This document shows, one piece after another, positions 13,923 to 21,121 of a stretch of 29,054 nt of DNA; the stretch's first letter is position 1; the number at the start of each line of letters is the position of its first letter. This DNA comes from a virus, in the IMG/VR virus record IMGVR_UViG_3300038701_002503, positions 1 to 29,054 of that record, one strand, 5' to 3'. A program made the translations under genes and the position numbers. The notes beneath the pieces were generated by a model. That model ran no database searches, was not told the DNA's origin, and saw only the letters and a program-made list of their open reading frames with translations.

Positions 13923-14404
13923 AAACAAAAAAAATAGATTTACCAGAACACAACTTGGTAACCGAACTAGATCCGCTTGAAGCTTTAAGTTTTAAAAGAA
14001 TAGAAAACATCTTCGGTCAATATAAATCAATCACAGTTTGTGAAAAAAAAGGTAGGTATTTAATTGTTGACGGGGCAAAGCATTTTAAAAGCTTAATAGG
14101 ACAAGGTTTTGAAAAGATCCTTTGTTTTAATCTAGGTAAACTTAAAAAAGGCGAATACGAGACTACCAGAGCTCTTTTAAACGTACATCAATCTAGATTA
14201 GACTACTTAGGTATCGCAAAATTAATTGAGTCAATTAGAGACGATGATATGAGCTTGAACAATATATCAAACTTATCAGGTCTTGACTTGAAGTCGGTTG
14301 AAAGATATAAACAGTTATTGAAATTCGACTGGGAGGAATTTGATAAAAAAACGAAAAGCGAACAATTTAATCCTTTTGAAAGTTATGGAGAAGAAGAAGA
14401 GTAA
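13901..14404 (+). CDS. ParB/sulfiredoxin-like protein, DpdB-like
   Basis: This is a 167-residue protein. Residues about 20-75 form a ParB-like N-terminal domain (LDPLEALSFKRIENIF, then GRYLIVDGAKHFKSLIGQGF, where DGAKHF at 57-62 takes the place of the DGxxR/DGQR motif). A helix-turn-helix-like part (MSLNNISNLSGLDLKSVERYKQLL, about 110-135) and an acidic tail follow. In bacterial dpd clusters a ParB-like protein, DpdB, is needed together with DpdA for insertion of the base into DNA. The 22-nt overlap with dpdA makes the same partnership likely here. A plain partition or regulatory ParB is the alternative. Confidence 0.7.
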   Translation: MAGFKILKTKKIDLPEHNLVTELDPLEALSFKRIENIFGQYKSITVCEKKGRYLIVDGAKHFKSLIGQGFEKILCFNLGKLKKGEYETTRALLNVHQSRLDYLGIAKLIESIRDDDMSLNNISNLSGLDLKSVERYKQLLKFDWEEFDKKTKSEQFNPFESYGEEEE

Positions 14405-15092
14405 TTTAGTAATATCTGAAAAGTTTTACAGCATGCAAGGCGAGGGGCAAACCATAGGTGTTCCGGCTATATTTATAAGACTTGCTGCTTGTAATATACT
14501 ATGCAAGTCTGAAAGCTGGATTTGTGATTCAATTGAGGTATGGAAAAAAGGAACCAAAACAGAATTTGAAAATGTTTTAAGCGATTATGAAATCAGTTTA
14601 CTTAGACGAGGAGCTCATTTAATATGGACTGGCGGTGAACCGTTGCTGCATATGAAAAAAATAAATGAATACCTTGATTATCTTTGGTTAAACGAGATGT
14701 TTAGGCCAACTATGGAGATAGAAACGAACGGTACTTTGCCTATTAACGACACTTTATTCAGGCAACTTGATTATATCAATTGCTCGCCTAAGCTGCATAA
14801 CAGCGGGGTTGAATTTGAAAAAAGGGTCAACCTTGATGTTATCAGCCAAATTAACGAGCATCAAAATTCAATCTTTAAGTTTGTGATAAGCAACAAATCT
14901 GATCTAGACGAAATACACCAAGACTATGGCGGCATAATAGATCATAAAAAAATTGTTTTAATGCCTGCAGGCGAAACACAAGAAAAACTAAACGAAACAA
15001 GACCTAAAGTTGTTGAAGCTGCTCTTGAGCACGGATATAGATACAGCGATAGGCTTCATATAATAATTTGGAATCAAAAAACAGGAGTATAA
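14385..15092 (+). CDS. queE: QueE, 7-carboxy-7-deazaguanine synthase
   Basis: This 235-residue radical SAM enzyme rearranges 6-carboxytetrahydropterin to 7-carboxy-7-deazaguanine (CDG). SMQGEGQTIGVPAIFIRL (16-33) is the family signature. The cluster cysteines Cys36, Cys40 and Cys47 form a CX3CX6C motif, extended from the usual CX3CX2C. TGGEPL, EIETNGT and NCSPKLHNSG follow. I start at the ATG at 14385; an in-frame TTG at 14340 would overlap the ParB-like gene by 65 nt. The gene overlaps the next ATG by one base. With no QueC in the window, CDG may itself be the base supplied to DpdA. Confidence 0.9.
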   Translation: MEKKKSNLVISEKFYSMQGEGQTIGVPAIFIRLAACNILCKSESWICDSIEVWKKGTKTEFENVLSDYEISLLRRGAHLIWTGGEPLLHMKKINEYLDYLWLNEMFRPTMEIETNGTLPINDTLFRQLDYINCSPKLHNSGVEFEKRVNLDVISQINEHQNSIFKFVISNKSDLDEIHQDYGGIIDHKKIVLMPAGETQEKLNETRPKVVEAALEHGYRYSDRLHIIIWNQKTGV

Positions 15093-15241
15093 TGAACAAA
15101 GATGCGAAAACTTTACAAAAAGAATTTAAGACAAAAATTCAAGGAAAAGCAGTTAACGGAAAGTCAATAGTTTCAGCAACAACCGCAGGCAGAGCCGCTG
15201 CTTGGTTACGTAAAAACAAAAAACAAAAAGATGAAAATTAA
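15092..15241 (+). CDS. Small basic hypothetical protein
   Basis: A 49-residue frame begins in a TAATG overlap with the queE stop and ends 11 nt inside the clamp gene. It is Lys- and Ala-rich, with a central SIVSATTAGRAAAWLRKNK segment that could form one amphipathic helix. Overlaps at both ends are typical of real genes in this phage. Function unknown; a nucleic-acid contact is possible from the charge. Confidence 0.55.
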   Translation: MNKDAKTLQKEFKTKIQGKAVNGKSIVSATTAGRAAAWLRKNKKQKDEN

Positions 15242-16313
15242 AATAGATAGTGATTTTTTAATCAACTTAATCGATCCGCTTCAAGCTGTGATCAACCCTA
15301 GTCACAATATACCTATTTTACAATGCGTTAAAATAGAGTCAACTGGTAAGAAAATTATCTCAATAGGTGACAATCACGAAGTTCGGTGTAAAAACAGTGA
15401 AAAAATCAAAGTTGATAAGTTTGTTATTGCAGTGAATTTTCAGATGTTTTTAGCAAGTTTAAAAGCTATAAAAAGTCAGGAAATAAATCTTGAAATAACC
15501 GAGACGACTTTAATTATTTTTCACTCAAAAGGAAAGTTCTCTATACCGCTTGAATCTGTTGAAAGTTTTCCGGAGCCAAAACAAAATAACCTGACAAAAA
15601 AGTCAACCGTAAATGGTAAAAAACTTAAAGACACTTTAAAAGTAGCCTCTAGATTTGTTATGAACAACGAGTTGGTTCCTGTTGCAAACATCTCGATAGA
15701 TATTAAGAAAAAGAAAACTACAATTCGGTCGACAAATATGGCTTCTCTTTTTCAGGAAACTATTAAAGGCGGCGGGTCAGTTTCAAGTCTATTAATAAGC
15801 GGAAAGACTAGTAATGCTATCTACAATCTTTTACCTGATGAAGATGACTTAGAAATGCTGTATGGCGATAATTTAATCTTTTTTAAAGCAGGTCAAATGG
15901 AAATAATGGCTGTCCAGCAAAGCGGCCAATTTCCGTTACAAAAATTCAATGAAATTATTTCAACCATTGATGATGCTAAACCTATTGATGTTGATTTTAA
16001 AGATTTTGTTTCAAGTTTAAAACGTGTTAACACTTTATCCATGAAAGAAAAGGCTTCAACAATGCGACTCGAAATTTCTAAAAAAGAATTAAACATGAAG
16101 GTAGACAATGAAGTTTCTAGTAGCAGCGTTCGAGAGTTTTTAACATGCAAATTTAAAGGTGAAGCTTTAGTTGGTTTCAATCCTAAAATGTTGATTGAAA
16201 TTTTATCTGTGTTTGACGAGTCATCTAGTTTTTCAATTAATGCTCAGAATTCTTTTTGCATTAAAGGAGGAAAAAAATATGGTTTAATGGCTCCTTTTTT
16301 ATTAAAAAAATAG
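15231..16313 (+). CDS. DNA polymerase sliding clamp (beta subunit, DnaN-like)
   Basis: This 360-residue protein is close to the usual 366-residue bacterial clamp, with three repeats expected at about 1-120, 121-240 and 241-360. Landmarks are LQAVINPSHNIPILQCVKIES near the N-terminus, VQQSGQFPL near 225-233 and the terminal MAPFLLKK (compare MPMRL in bacteria). It would encircle DNA and tether a replicative polymerase. No polymerase or clamp loader lies in the window; either the phage encodes them elsewhere or its clamp works with host proteins. It follows queE and precedes the primase with 6-nt spacing. Confidence 0.85.
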   Translation: MKIKIDSDFLINLIDPLQAVINPSHNIPILQCVKIESTGKKIISIGDNHEVRCKNSEKIKVDKFVIAVNFQMFLASLKAIKSQEINLEITETTLIIFHSKGKFSIPLESVESFPEPKQNNLTKKSTVNGKKLKDTLKVASRFVMNNELVPVANISIDIKKKKTTIRSTNMASLFQETIKGGGSVSSLLISGKTSNAIYNLLPDEDDLEMLYGDNLIFFKAGQMEIMAVQQSGQFPLQKFNEIISTIDDAKPIDVDFKDFVSSLKRVNTLSMKEKASTMRLEISKKELNMKVDNEVSSSSVREFLTCKFKGEALVGFNPKMLIEILSVFDESSSFSINAQNSFCIKGGKKYGLMAPFLLKK

Positions 16314-16319
16314 ACAGAG

Positions 16320-17207
16320 ATGGGAAAAACCAAGATATCTATTTTTAAAAGTGTTAACAGTACTTATCCAAAAAAACAAGATCTAGATGAGTGGCTTCTT
16401 AAAACAATGAAGCCGCCATCTGATTTAAAAAAAAGAATAATTAAGTACAGAAAAACTGGCGACAAGAAAATAAAAGAGAAACTACCATGCGTCACTATTT
16501 CAGCAACTTTTAAAAACAAAAGAAATCTTGATAACATTAAATCAAAAAACGGCTTTATTGTTTTAGATATTGATAGACATGCAAAAAACAAGAAAAAACC
16601 GTCAAACACTTGCATCGATATGGCGCTCGTTAAGAGCTTTTTTTCAAAACATCCTTCAACATATTATTGCGGATATTCTTGCGGCGGAGATGGCGTCTAT
16701 GTAGTTATTAAGATCAGTAAAAAGAAGCCATTAATAGATTACTTCAACTACTTTGAGGAAGTGCTTAGACTTCATTCAATAGCAATTGATGAAAGCTGTA
16801 AGGATTACACCAGGTTAAGATTTTTTAGTTATGATAATGATGCGTATTATTGCCCCGAGGCCACTGAATTTAAAATCCCAAAAAAGAAAAAAATTAAAAA
16901 GAAAAAACAAGCTTTCAAAGGTGAGTTTATTAAAGACGATTACGACAAGGTTGAAAAAGTTTTGCAGCTAATTGAAGCAAATGCAATAGATATAACTTCA
17001 TCATATTCTGATTGGGTTAAAATAGCTGGAGCACTTTATAATTCATTTGGCGAAAAAGGAAGAGATTTTTTTCATAGAGTAAGTGTATATAATCATGGGT
17101 ACCATAAGAAAAAATGCGATAATAAATTTGATAAATGTATGAACATGTCAAAAATCAGTTTGTCATCTTTTTTTTACATAGCTGACAGCTACGGAATAAG
17201 ATATTAG
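16320..17207 (+). CDS. BT4734-type primase with PriCT-2 domain
   Basis: This is a 295-residue protein. Residues about 50-175 form a BT4734/VirE N-terminal-like primase-polymerase domain: LPCVTISATFKNKR, then FIVLDIDRH (the metal-binding Asp pair at about 82-84), STYYCGYSCGGDGVYVVIKI and CKDYTRLRFFSYD. After a poly-Lys linker (about 190-200), residues about 215-290 match the PriCT-2 helical domain (SYSDWVKIAGALYNSFG). In many Bacteroidetes elements these domains are fused to a VirE helicase; here the helicase is the gene at 6411. A promoter with its operator follows this gene. Confidence 0.8.
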   Translation: MGKTKISIFKSVNSTYPKKQDLDEWLLKTMKPPSDLKKRIIKYRKTGDKKIKEKLPCVTISATFKNKRNLDNIKSKNGFIVLDIDRHAKNKKKPSNTCIDMALVKSFFSKHPSTYYCGYSCGGDGVYVVIKISKKKPLIDYFNYFEEVLRLHSIAIDESCKDYTRLRFFSYDNDAYYCPEATEFKIPKKKKIKKKKQAFKGEFIKDDYDKVEKVLQLIEANAIDITSSYSDWVKIAGALYNSFGEKGRDFFHRVSVYNHGYHKKKCDNKFDKCMNMSKISLSSFFYIADSYGIRY

Positions 17208-17209
17208 AC

Positions 17210-17225
17210 TGCAAAAAGTTTTGCA
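17210..17225. promoter_or_regulatory. Operator-like palindrome TGCAAAAAGTTTTGCA
   Basis: The element has a perfect 7-bp inverted repeat around a central AG. Its right half supplies the -33 TTG of the promoter at 17221. A 14-of-16 match occurs in the same position relative to the promoter at 10203, and the same palindromic form occurs at 778-791. Confidence 0.65.
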
Positions 17226-17250
17226 TATACAATAAACAGTATTAAATTCG
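17221..17250 (+). promoter_or_regulatory. Promoter for the recombination operon
   Basis: TTG at 17221-17223 and TAAATTCG at 17243-17250 are separated by 19 nt, the usual spacing for a Bacteroidetes promoter. It precedes the ATG at 17273 and would drive the SSAP-exonuclease-helicase genes. Confidence 0.7.
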
Positions 17251-17272
17251 TGAAACGAATAAAAACAAAAAA

Positions 17273-17416
17273 ATGAACAGATTAGGTGTAATTTTTCAAG
17301 TAAAAGGTAAAAAAGTAACGAATCAATCTAAAGGCGAAATACAAGTATGGAGCCCTAGATGTCAAAATAATTCAGATTTCTTAAAGCCTGTAGATGAAGT
17401 ACTTTGTAAAGCTTAA
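17273..17416 (+). CDS. Small hypothetical protein
   Basis: A 47-residue frame begins about 20 nt after the predicted transcription start and overlaps the next gene by 23 nt. It appears beta-rich (LGVIFQVKGKKVTNQSKGEIQV) and contains two Cys. Position as first gene of the recombination operon supports it. Function unknown. Confidence 0.55.
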   Translation: MNRLGVIFQVKGKKVTNQSKGEIQVWSPRCQNNSDFLKPVDEVLCKA

Positions 17417-17807
17417 TGGTAAAAAAGAATATGTCGCTGTTCCTGTCTTGCAGACTAACAAAACATACAAAGTCGGTAGGTTAATGCCAAAAGGCGAAAA
17501 GGTTTTAACAGGATATTCTGATCATGAAACTATTGAATCCTGTTTAGTTTGCTGTAAAGCTCACAACGAAAGAATAGGTTTGTCAGATAAGCAAGTTGAT
17601 AAATGGATAAAAAAAATTAAAGATGGCAAAGGGCAAAAAAGCAAAAAAGGAAAAGGGAACTCCAAAAATGAAAAACCCTCCAAAACCTCCAAAAAAGAAA
17701 AAAGGAAAAAAGAGCAAAAAAGAAAAAAGAGCAAAAAAGGAAAAAATAATAAAGCATCAAATAAATCTAAGGGTAGCAAGAAAAAAGGACTTTTTAGAAA
17801 TAGATAA
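17394..17807 (+). CDS. Lys-rich hypothetical protein
   Basis: This 137-residue protein has a folded N-terminal part (1-80: MKYFVKLNGKKEYVAVPVLQ, then a CLVCC segment) followed by about 55 residues made almost only of Lys, Ser, Gly and Asn. The tail overlaps the start of the next gene by 185 nt in another frame, also read as Lys-rich. Either the tail or the next gene's start is over-called, or both frames are used. The N-terminal half is probably real; function unknown. Confidence 0.55.
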   Translation: MKYFVKLNGKKEYVAVPVLQTNKTYKVGRLMPKGEKVLTGYSDHETIESCLVCCKAHNERIGLSDKQVDKWIKKIKDGKGQKSKKGKGNSKNEKPSKTSKKEKRKKEQKRKKSKKGKNNKASNKSKGSKKKGLFRNR

Positions 17808-17988
17808 ATACATCGAAGGCGGAAAAAAAAAATGGAAAATGGTCAACGGAATTCCTTATTGGTGCATCAACTCTAAAGGTGAAATAGAGAATAAAAACTA
17901 TGTATCTAGCAGCGAAATGAACCAAGATACGTTTGTTAACTTATTGGTTCATAAACAGATTTTAATTTTAGTAGGTAGATATGAGTGA
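17623..17988 (+). CDS. Lys-rich hypothetical protein, overlapping frame
   Basis: The 121-residue frame has a very basic Pro/Lys-rich N-terminus (1-55) and an ordinary C-terminal part (KKDFLEIDKYIEGGKKKWK, then YWCINSKGEIENKNYVSS and a hydrophobic NLLVHKQILILVG end). The C-terminal part alone fills the gap to the annealing-protein gene and overlaps it by 8 nt, so it is likely translated. The real start may be later than 17623, for example the ATG at 17668, or the region could be reached by frameshift from 17394. Confidence 0.5.
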   Translation: MAKGKKAKKEKGTPKMKNPPKPPKKKKGKKSKKEKRAKKEKIIKHQINLRVARKKDFLEIDKYIEGGKKKWKMVNGIPYWCINSKGEIENKNYVSSSEMNQDTFVNLLVHKQILILVGRYE

Positions 17989-18520
17989 TGAAAAACAAAG
18001 TGTAGAAAGGTTTAATTTTCCGGATAAACAAGCCTGGAAAAAAGCCTTGCAAGCTTCGCCAAAAAGTAGCTGGATTCAGACAAGAAGCCTAGGAGGAAAC
18101 AAGTCATCAAAATATATGTCTATTCCAATTCAGCAAGCTTTGGCTGATATATTTTTTGAGGAATGTGATGTTATAGATGAAAGTTATCAGCAGGTTGAGA
18201 ACGAAATCTTGTGTACTGTAAAAATGTCAGTTTTACCAAGCTATCCTAATGCAGAGCACAGAATAATTGCCGGCACAGGAGCAAAACCGATAGCAGCTAG
18301 AAGCGGCAGTCGGATAGAGAAATTTCCGGTTGGTAAAATCACTAACTCACTTGAATATTGCGCCCCTAATGCACGAGTTTCAGCCATAGGTAATTGCTTA
18401 TCTACTTTTGGTAATATATTCGGCAGAAACTTAGGTAGAGCCGTTTCAACTGATTTTAGTCTAGCAGCTCCTTCTAGTAAAAAAGATAAAAAGAAAAAGA
18501 AGAAAGATGGCAAAAAGTGA
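17981..18520 (+). CDS. Putative single-strand annealing protein (Rad52/ERF-like)
   Basis: This 179-residue protein contains KYMSIPIQQALADIFFEECDVID (about 44-66), a polar strand series (ENEILCTVKMSVLP) and CAPNARVSAIGNCLSTFGNIFGRNLGRAV (about 127-155). This order (PIQ/PIE-QALDKIF, strands, a Gly-containing turn, then IxNxxKxxGxxFGRxL) is that of phage Rad52-fold annealing proteins. The Lys-rich tail is shared with other proteins here. It lies immediately before a YqaJ exonuclease, overlapping it by 14 nt, the usual SSAP-exonuclease pairing. The family assignment by eye is moderate. Confidence 0.6.
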   Translation: MSDEKQSVERFNFPDKQAWKKALQASPKSSWIQTRSLGGNKSSKYMSIPIQQALADIFFEECDVIDESYQQVENEILCTVKMSVLPSYPNAEHRIIAGTGAKPIAARSGSRIEKFPVGKITNSLEYCAPNARVSAIGNCLSTFGNIFGRNLGRAVSTDFSLAAPSSKKDKKKKKKDGKK

Positions 18521-19454
18521 TTTTAAAAAACCTCAAGTTTCTGAGATTAGTTTAGATATTGAAACCGTCGCTGAAAAACCAAAAGAAACAGATCTGCAAA
18601 GGACTGAAAAATGGATGCTTGACAGAATGGGTAGATGGACTGGTTCGCAGCAAAAAAACCTAATGACATGTTCATCTTCTGGAGGGAAATTAAGCTGGTA
18701 TGACGTTGATAAACTTTTTCATCCAGGTACATCTGTTTTAAAGTACATTTATGAAAACGCTATGGAAAGGCTCACTGGTAAATATACCGAAATGGGAGCC
18801 GGAACAAAGGAAATGCAGTACGGAACAAGAGTTGAGCCTTTGATTGCTAAATCGGCAAAAAAGTGGATGAAAAAAAACGGTATAAAAGGAAAATTAAAAG
18901 ACGTTGGTTTTAAGCAATTTCCGACAATGCCTCAAGCCGGAGTCTCGAGTGATAATATCTTAGTTTTAAAAAAACAATACAAAAAATCAACCTCGAAAGC
19001 AAACAAAAAAAGAAAAGCTGTCCCGGTAGCGACTGTTGAATACAAAGCTTGTACGAATTTTGGTACTCACTACGAAAGAACGTTTGAAGCTACTGATGAA
19101 AAAAGCAAAGATTTTTGGCAAACTCAAGGACAAATGATTGCATGGGAAGTCGATAAGTGCTACTATGTAGTGGCTCAGCCGCCTATCAATATAAATAAGT
19201 ATCTATATTATGATGGTGATATAATGGATTTATATGATGAATTTAAAAAAGAATGCCCTATAACGGTTGAAGTCATTAAATCATCAAAAACACATCAACA
19301 AGCTCTTTTGAAAAGGATTGCTATTGCTGAATCAGTTTTAGTTCTTTGGTTAAAAGATACAACAAAAAACCTAAGAGAATTACTGTATAAGCAGGTTGAT
19401 TATTTTAAAAACAATCAGGAGGAACTAAATATTTACATAGATGAAAAACAATAA
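18507..19454 (+). CDS. YqaJ-type exonuclease
   Basis: This 315-residue nuclease is of the lambda-exonuclease-like PD-(D/E)XK fold. Visible motifs are RMGRWTGS (40-47), QYGTRVEPLIA with Glu110, PQAGVSSDNIL with Asp149, VEYKACTNF with Glu178 and Lys180, and FWQTQGQM (203-210). These give the catalytic E...D...ExK set. It would resect double-strand ends to single strands that the annealing protein upstream pairs. A Lys-rich insert (about 155-172) between Asp149 and Glu178 is unusual. The gene overlaps the SbcC-like gene by 14 nt. Confidence 0.8.
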   Translation: MAKSDFKKPQVSEISLDIETVAEKPKETDLQRTEKWMLDRMGRWTGSQQKNLMTCSSSGGKLSWYDVDKLFHPGTSVLKYIYENAMERLTGKYTEMGAGTKEMQYGTRVEPLIAKSAKKWMKKNGIKGKLKDVGFKQFPTMPQAGVSSDNILVLKKQYKKSTSKANKKRKAVPVATVEYKACTNFGTHYERTFEATDEKSKDFWQTQGQMIAWEVDKCYYVVAQPPININKYLYYDGDIMDLYDEFKKECPITVEVIKSSKTHQQALLKRIAIAESVLVLWLKDTTKNLRELLYKQVDYFKNNQEELNIYIDEKQ

Positions 19455-21111
19455 ATCAAAAGAAGTGAAGATAGTTGGATTGCAAGTTTCAAAAGACTTT
19501 GGAGGACTAAAAGCTACCGAGCTGAAATTTGACGAAAAAAACAGATTAACAGTTGTAAAAGGTGAGGTTGGTGCTGGTAAAACAACACTGAACAAAGCTA
19601 TGAGATTAACTACTCAAGGAAGCGGAGTTTTAACTGATAAAAATCTGTATGGTGACATAGATGTCACAACTCAATTATCAGACGGAGATATGTCAATCTT
19701 TGTTGGGTGCAGAACAGATAAGCATCAAAATTTATCTTACTTTTTATATAGGATTGATAAAGACGGGAAAAAGGTCAAAGACGTTGTTTTAGACGGAAAA
19801 AGAGCAACTCCGGCAAGTTATTTAAAATCACTTCAAACGGCGCTCACGTGGCGTCTAGATGAGCTCACAAGCGAGAATCCAACAACGACCAGAAATATTT
19901 TGCTTGAACTGTATAGTTCAGAACTAGAGTCAAAAGGAGTAATTTTTGACAAAAAGAATCATAAATATACAGACAGCATAATTCATAAAATTGAAAAAGC
20001 TAAAAACCATAGAAGTCATATGGATATGAAGCGAAAAGAAGTCGGAGGGATTGCTGACGATATGACTAAAAAAGGAATCAATTTTGAGACAAGAAGAGAG
20101 CTGAAAAAAATTGATGAATTAGAAAAGGTAGCTGCTAAAATTAAATCAAAAATAAACTTTGCTGAAACAAACTTAGAGCAAGCTAAAGAAAACAAGCTTA
20201 ATAAATTAAAGCTTGAAGCAGCTGAAGTCGTTTCTGACATCAAAGATCTTAACGCAACTATCATAGAACAAAACAAAAAGATTGATTCTAGGGAAAAGAA
20301 TCTGTCAGAAGCTAACTTTTATATAGATGCTTTAATTGGTGATTTAAATAGAAGGAAATTTGTAAAAGAAACACTTATTAAGAACCTGCCAGACTTAGGT
20401 GAAAAAAGCCCAGAGGTTAAGTTTGACATAAGAAATAAAATTACCTCGAAACCTAAAAAGTTTAAAGATTCTGGAGTGATATATGATGCTTTATTAAGAT
20501 ATAAAGATATTCAGAAGAAGTATAAAAAAGTATCTAAATCAAAAGATGAAGCAGATACAAAGGATTTAGAGTTGCAACTTATAGAAGCGCAAAAGGCAGT
20601 CGATAATGCCAAATCGATTAACAAAGAAATTGAAGCTGTGAACGCTTTTCACGATTGGCAAGATGCTAACGATAAAGTAAATGAAATCAAAAAAGATTAT
20701 TATTTTAAGCTTACCGAGATTGATACCGGGGTAAAAGGTTTGTTTATTTGCACTGATCAAAAAAACGAAGAAGATGAAAACATTTACTTAATGTACGACG
20801 GTAGGTATGATAAAAAGTATTTCAATAATCCGGACAGAGAATTAAGAAAGCTTTCGTCATACAGCGGAACTCAAAAACCAATGATATGCTTGCTCATTCA
20901 GAACTACTTATTAGGCAAAAAAACAAAAACCTTGCCTTACTTATGGATAGATGATGTGCCGATTGATAAAAAAACCAGAGCTTTATTAGAAAAAATGGCG
21001 AAAGAGTTAGGGCTTTGGTTGTTTGTTAATTGGACTGGTGATTTTAAAGCGAAGCAACTTAAGAACGGCGAAATACTGCTAGAGAACGGCGAAATACTTA
21101 TGAACCAATAG
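19441..21111 (+). CDS. SbcC/Rad50-like AAA ATPase with coiled coil
   Basis: In this 556-residue protein the N-terminal ATPase half has a Walker A motif GEVGAGKTT (41-49). A long coiled coil covers about 175-270 and 350-400 (KIDELEKVAAKIKSKINFAE, then repeated Lys/Glu/Leu). The C-terminal half carries a signature-like KLSSYSGTQKPMICLLIQN and a Walker B-like YLWIDDVP. No zinc-hook CxxC is visible and no SbcD-type partner nuclease is adjacent. It ends in NGEILLENGEILMN, a small 21-bp direct repeat. Probable role in DNA-end processing or replication with the flanking exonuclease and helicase. Confidence 0.8.
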   Translation: MKNNKSKEVKIVGLQVSKDFGGLKATELKFDEKNRLTVVKGEVGAGKTTLNKAMRLTTQGSGVLTDKNLYGDIDVTTQLSDGDMSIFVGCRTDKHQNLSYFLYRIDKDGKKVKDVVLDGKRATPASYLKSLQTALTWRLDELTSENPTTTRNILLELYSSELESKGVIFDKKNHKYTDSIIHKIEKAKNHRSHMDMKRKEVGGIADDMTKKGINFETRRELKKIDELEKVAAKIKSKINFAETNLEQAKENKLNKLKLEAAEVVSDIKDLNATIIEQNKKIDSREKNLSEANFYIDALIGDLNRRKFVKETLIKNLPDLGEKSPEVKFDIRNKITSKPKKFKDSGVIYDALLRYKDIQKKYKKVSKSKDEADTKDLELQLIEAQKAVDNAKSINKEIEAVNAFHDWQDANDKVNEIKKDYYFKLTEIDTGVKGLFICTDQKNEEDENIYLMYDGRYDKKYFNNPDRELRKLSSYSGTQKPMICLLIQNYLLGKKTKTLPYLWIDDVPIDKKTRALLEKMAKELGLWLFVNWTGDFKAKQLKNGEILLENGEILMNQ

Positions 21112-21121
21112 ATAGCAGCTT

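Noticed and set aside
21063-21098. Short direct repeat at the end of the SbcC-like gene as a mobile-element footprint
   Set aside because: The 21-bp period keeps the reading frame (NGEILLE-NGEILMN) and no transposase or inverted repeats are nearby; it is simple slippage.
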